Of a DNA stretch of 64,000 nt, positions 62,000-64,000 are shown one piece after another. Position 1 is the first letter of the stretch. Each line of letters opens with the position of its first letter. A model generated the notes under the pieces. The model did no database searches. It was not told the origin of the DNA and was given only the letters and a program-made list of their open reading frames with translations. The position numbers and the translations under genes are program-made. The stretch comes from Phycisphaeraceae bacterium. Its GTDB lineage: Bacteria; Planctomycetota; Phycisphaerae; Phycisphaerales; UBA1924. The DNA is taken from assembly GCA_020639155.1 (NCBI GenBank), contig JACKHF010000002.1, forward strand, positions 248,001 to 312,000, read 5' to 3'.

Positions 62000-64000
62000 T
62001 CAGAAGAGATTCTTGATGTCATTGAAGGTGACAACGATGAACATCGCACCGATCAGAGCAATTCCTGCCATGGTTGCGACATTCTGGATGATGATCGGCA
62101 CCGGTCGTTTGGTGATCATTTCAATCAGAATGAAAATTGCCTGGCCGCCATCGACAATTGGTAATGGGAGAAAGTTGATAACTGCGAGATTCACGCTGAT
62201 AAGGGCCATAAAGAACAGCAGAGGAATGATACCGAGGCTGACGATGCGCGAACCAACGTGCGCGATCCCAACCGGGCCCTTTAGATGCTCAACCTTGACG
62301 GTTCCCTCGAACAGGCGTGCAAGCGTGAGGTAGGTATAAACCATCACGCGTCGTGTCTCGTGCACACCTTTTCCAATCGCATCAACAGGCGATGATGCCT
62401 TGACCTTGTAGTCGTACGGTGCGAACACCGCTTCCGGATAGAAGGGCACAGACCAGCCGAGCGAAGCGATCTGACGCGACGCATCCTCGTCGATATGGAG
62501 AATCACAGTTTGTTGAGTCGATGCGTCACCCTCATCATCAGGTATCTGGATCTCCATTGTCACTTCGATCGCGCTGGATCCCGGGAGCGAATCGTCACTT
62601 GTCTCAATCGCATCCACAATCTCGCGGCGCACGTCATCAAGCGTGTGAACAGATGTGCTGTTGATCGAAAGAATCTGTGAGCCTGCGGGCACATCTGTGT
62701 CGGCACGTACACCGAGCTTGCCAGCTGTCAACTTGAGCGGGTTTGCGTCTGACCACAGAGGCATCGCCAGAACAGTCGATTCATTGCTTGTGTCTCCAAC
62801 GCCAAACCCGATCGAGCCCTTGCTGGAGACAGGGCACTGGAGCGTGATGCGCTCGCGCTGCAGCAATGGACCATCACCACGCAGCACCACGACTTCGATG
62901 TTCTCGCCCGCGTGTTTGCGGATCTCGATGACACCTTCCGGGTAACTCGGAAACACAACGTCGCCGATCCGTGCAAAGACATCTCCGTCGCGAAGCCCAG
63001 CCTTGTATCCGCGGGCTCCATTTGGTTCGTCCTTGTCAACGATTGCTCTGAGAACGGGGACCAGTCCAGCCAGATGGTCAACCTCGAAGATACTTTGCGC
63101 TTCAAGACTGCTGACCGGTGCTGTCTGGTAGATGGGGCTTGGTGTCACATGTGCAATGGTCGTCTCACTCGAAGGCTGCCGGAACACAAGCTCAACCGGG
63201 TTTCCATGTGACGCAGCAAAGACTGATGCAATAGACTGCCCAGCTGGAAGATCGGTGAGGCCGTTTGCACTGACAAGTTGCGCCCCGGGCTCAACTGCGC
63301 CCAAACCAATCTTGTCACGCACAAGGTTCCACATTTCACGCTGTTGATCGTTCTCGACTGCACGGACTGTAGTGGTAACAGCGGGTCCGACTCCAATCGA
63401 GAGCAGGCGGGTTTCCTTGTCCTGTTGCGGCTTGATCTCAAAGACGACGGTGTCTGCAACACCTTTTCTCTCGACGCGCATGTCGACAGAACCGCCGGAT
63501 CGTGCAATAGCTGAAGCAAGACGCAGATCATCGAATGATTGCGGCCTGTTGCCGTTGATGCTGACAACGCGATCACCCGGTTGCAGATGTGCAGCCTCAC
63601 CATCGAGCCCTAGTTCTTTCGCATTCGACGCGACAGTCAGCGCCGCGGGCTGCCCTTGAACAACTGTGCCGATAATTGCAGGGTCGGCCGGACGACCGAC
63701 CATGAACACAATGATGAACAATGCTGCTGCAGAGATGAGATTGAATACGACACCAGCAGAGATCACGACGAGGCGCTTCCATGGCGGGCAGTTCTGGTAG
63801 CTGTCGGGCTCATTGGAAATGGCATTCGGATTGAGATCCTCCTGCCCAAGCATCTTGACATATCCGCCGATTGGGAGCGTATTGAGTCGATACTCGGTTG
63901 GACTGATCTCAGCAAGCTTTGCTTCTGCCTGTTGTGCGATATCGGGGTCGGTGCTCTTTGCCTGTTCCACGAGCTTTCGCACGTACGGCTCGGTTGTACC
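62000..64000 (-). CDS. RseP-type site-2 protease with several PDZ domains (5' end cut by window edge)
   Basis: An M50 intramembrane metalloprotease. The frame is open to the right edge, so the N-terminus with the HExxH zinc motif lies outside the window. LPIGGYVKMLGQED (about 20 residues after the visible frame's first GTG) and the C-terminal NFLPLPIVDGGQ are the family landmarks, the latter supplying a zinc-ligand Asp. Between them are at least three PDZ-like repeats (GDRVVSINGNR, GAQLVSANGL, AGSQILSINST), more than the usual two of RseP. The C-terminus has membrane helices around 590-655. Family members cut anti-sigma factors or signal peptides. Confidence 0.88.
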   Translation of the reverse strand, partial: GTTEPYVRKLVEQAKSTDPDIAQQAEAKLAEISPTEYRLNTLPIGGYVKMLGQEDLNPNAISNEPDSYQNCPPWKRLVVISAGVVFNLISAAALFIIVFMVGRPADPAIIGTVVQGQPAALTVASNAKELGLDGEAAHLQPGDRVVSINGNRPQSFDDLRLASAIARSGGSVDMRVERKGVADTVVFEIKPQQDKETRLLSIGVGPAVTTTVRAVENDQQREMWNLVRDKIGLGAVEPGAQLVSANGLTDLPAGQSIASVFAASHGNPVELVFRQPSSETTIAHVTPSPIYQTAPVSSLEAQSIFEVDHLAGLVPVLRAIVDKDEPNGARGYKAGLRDGDVFARIGDVVFPSYPEGVIEIRKHAGENIEVVVLRGDGPLLQRERITLQCPVSSKGSIGFGVGDTSNESTVLAMPLWSDANPLKLTAGKLGVRADTDVPAGSQILSINSTSVHTLDDVRREIVDAIETSDDSLPGSSAIEVTMEIQIPDDEGDASTQQTVILHIDEDASRQIASLGWSVPFYPEAVFAPYDYKVKASSPVDAIGKGVHETRRVMVYTYLTLARLFEGTVKVEHLKGPVGIAHVGSRIVSLGIIPLLFFMALISVNLAVINFLPLPIVDGGQAIFILIEMITKRPVPIIIQNVATMAGIALIGAMFIVVTFNDIKNLF

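Overview
The window looks like chromosomal DNA from a planctomycete, most likely of the Phycisphaerae. The lineage call rests on several traits: a giant surface protein with an LEPR-XLL-type signal (QLESRILLSA), an exosortase with PEP-CTERM-type substrates, a DUF58/BatA/VWA cassette, a GyrA with the GESVIYP loop, and a DksA-like protein with a histone H1-like tail. It is gene-dense and of moderate GC content. No rRNA, tRNA, insertion sequence, prophage or CRISPR array was recognised.

Layout. 1-12775 (minus strand) is an exopolysaccharide/exosortase operon. In transcription order it holds a Wza-type export lipoprotein, an exosortase fused to EpsI, a 1540-residue TPR protein, a Wzc-like co-polymerase/BY-kinase, a sugar-nucleotide epimerase, and a WecA-type initiating transferase cut by the left edge. 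13162-20862 (plus) holds lipA, a lipoprotein and the DUF58/BatA/VWA set. 20871-28763 holds gcvP, a secreted M28 peptidase, ppk2-proC and a PEP-CTERM protein. 29468-42905 (plus) holds a hybrid histidine kinase, a 2078-residue RTX/cadherin LEPR-XLL protein, a tightly packed PilZ / GAF-HlyD / M50-HlyD operon, and a second PEP-CTERM protein. 42984-54923 is mostly housekeeping: ffh, gyrA, a STAS/TrkA-C/ABC trio, accA, the H1-DksA fusion and lspA. 55018-64000 holds a pseudopilin, a ugd/DNA-methyltransferase operon, a Cys-cluster methyltransferase, deoC with an alpha/beta hydrolase, and a partial RseP-type protease.

How the parts fit. The exosortase at the left is the likely processing enzyme for the two PEP-CTERM proteins at 28 kb and 42 kb, and ugd at 58 kb can supply UDP-glucuronate to the polysaccharide pathway. 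The strongest candidate for an undescribed system is 31271-42128. There a calcium-binding giant surface protein is followed by a putative c-di-GMP receptor, a membrane-fusion protein with cytoplasmic GAF-like domains, and an M50 metalloprotease with its own HlyD-like domain. No ABC transporter or outer-membrane channel lies nearby, so this may be a dedicated export or display route for LEPR-XLL proteins. A second theme is promoters whose -10 box lies 5-8 nt before the start codon, which suggests leaderless mRNAs (STAS gene, accA, a methyltransferase, perhaps lipA).
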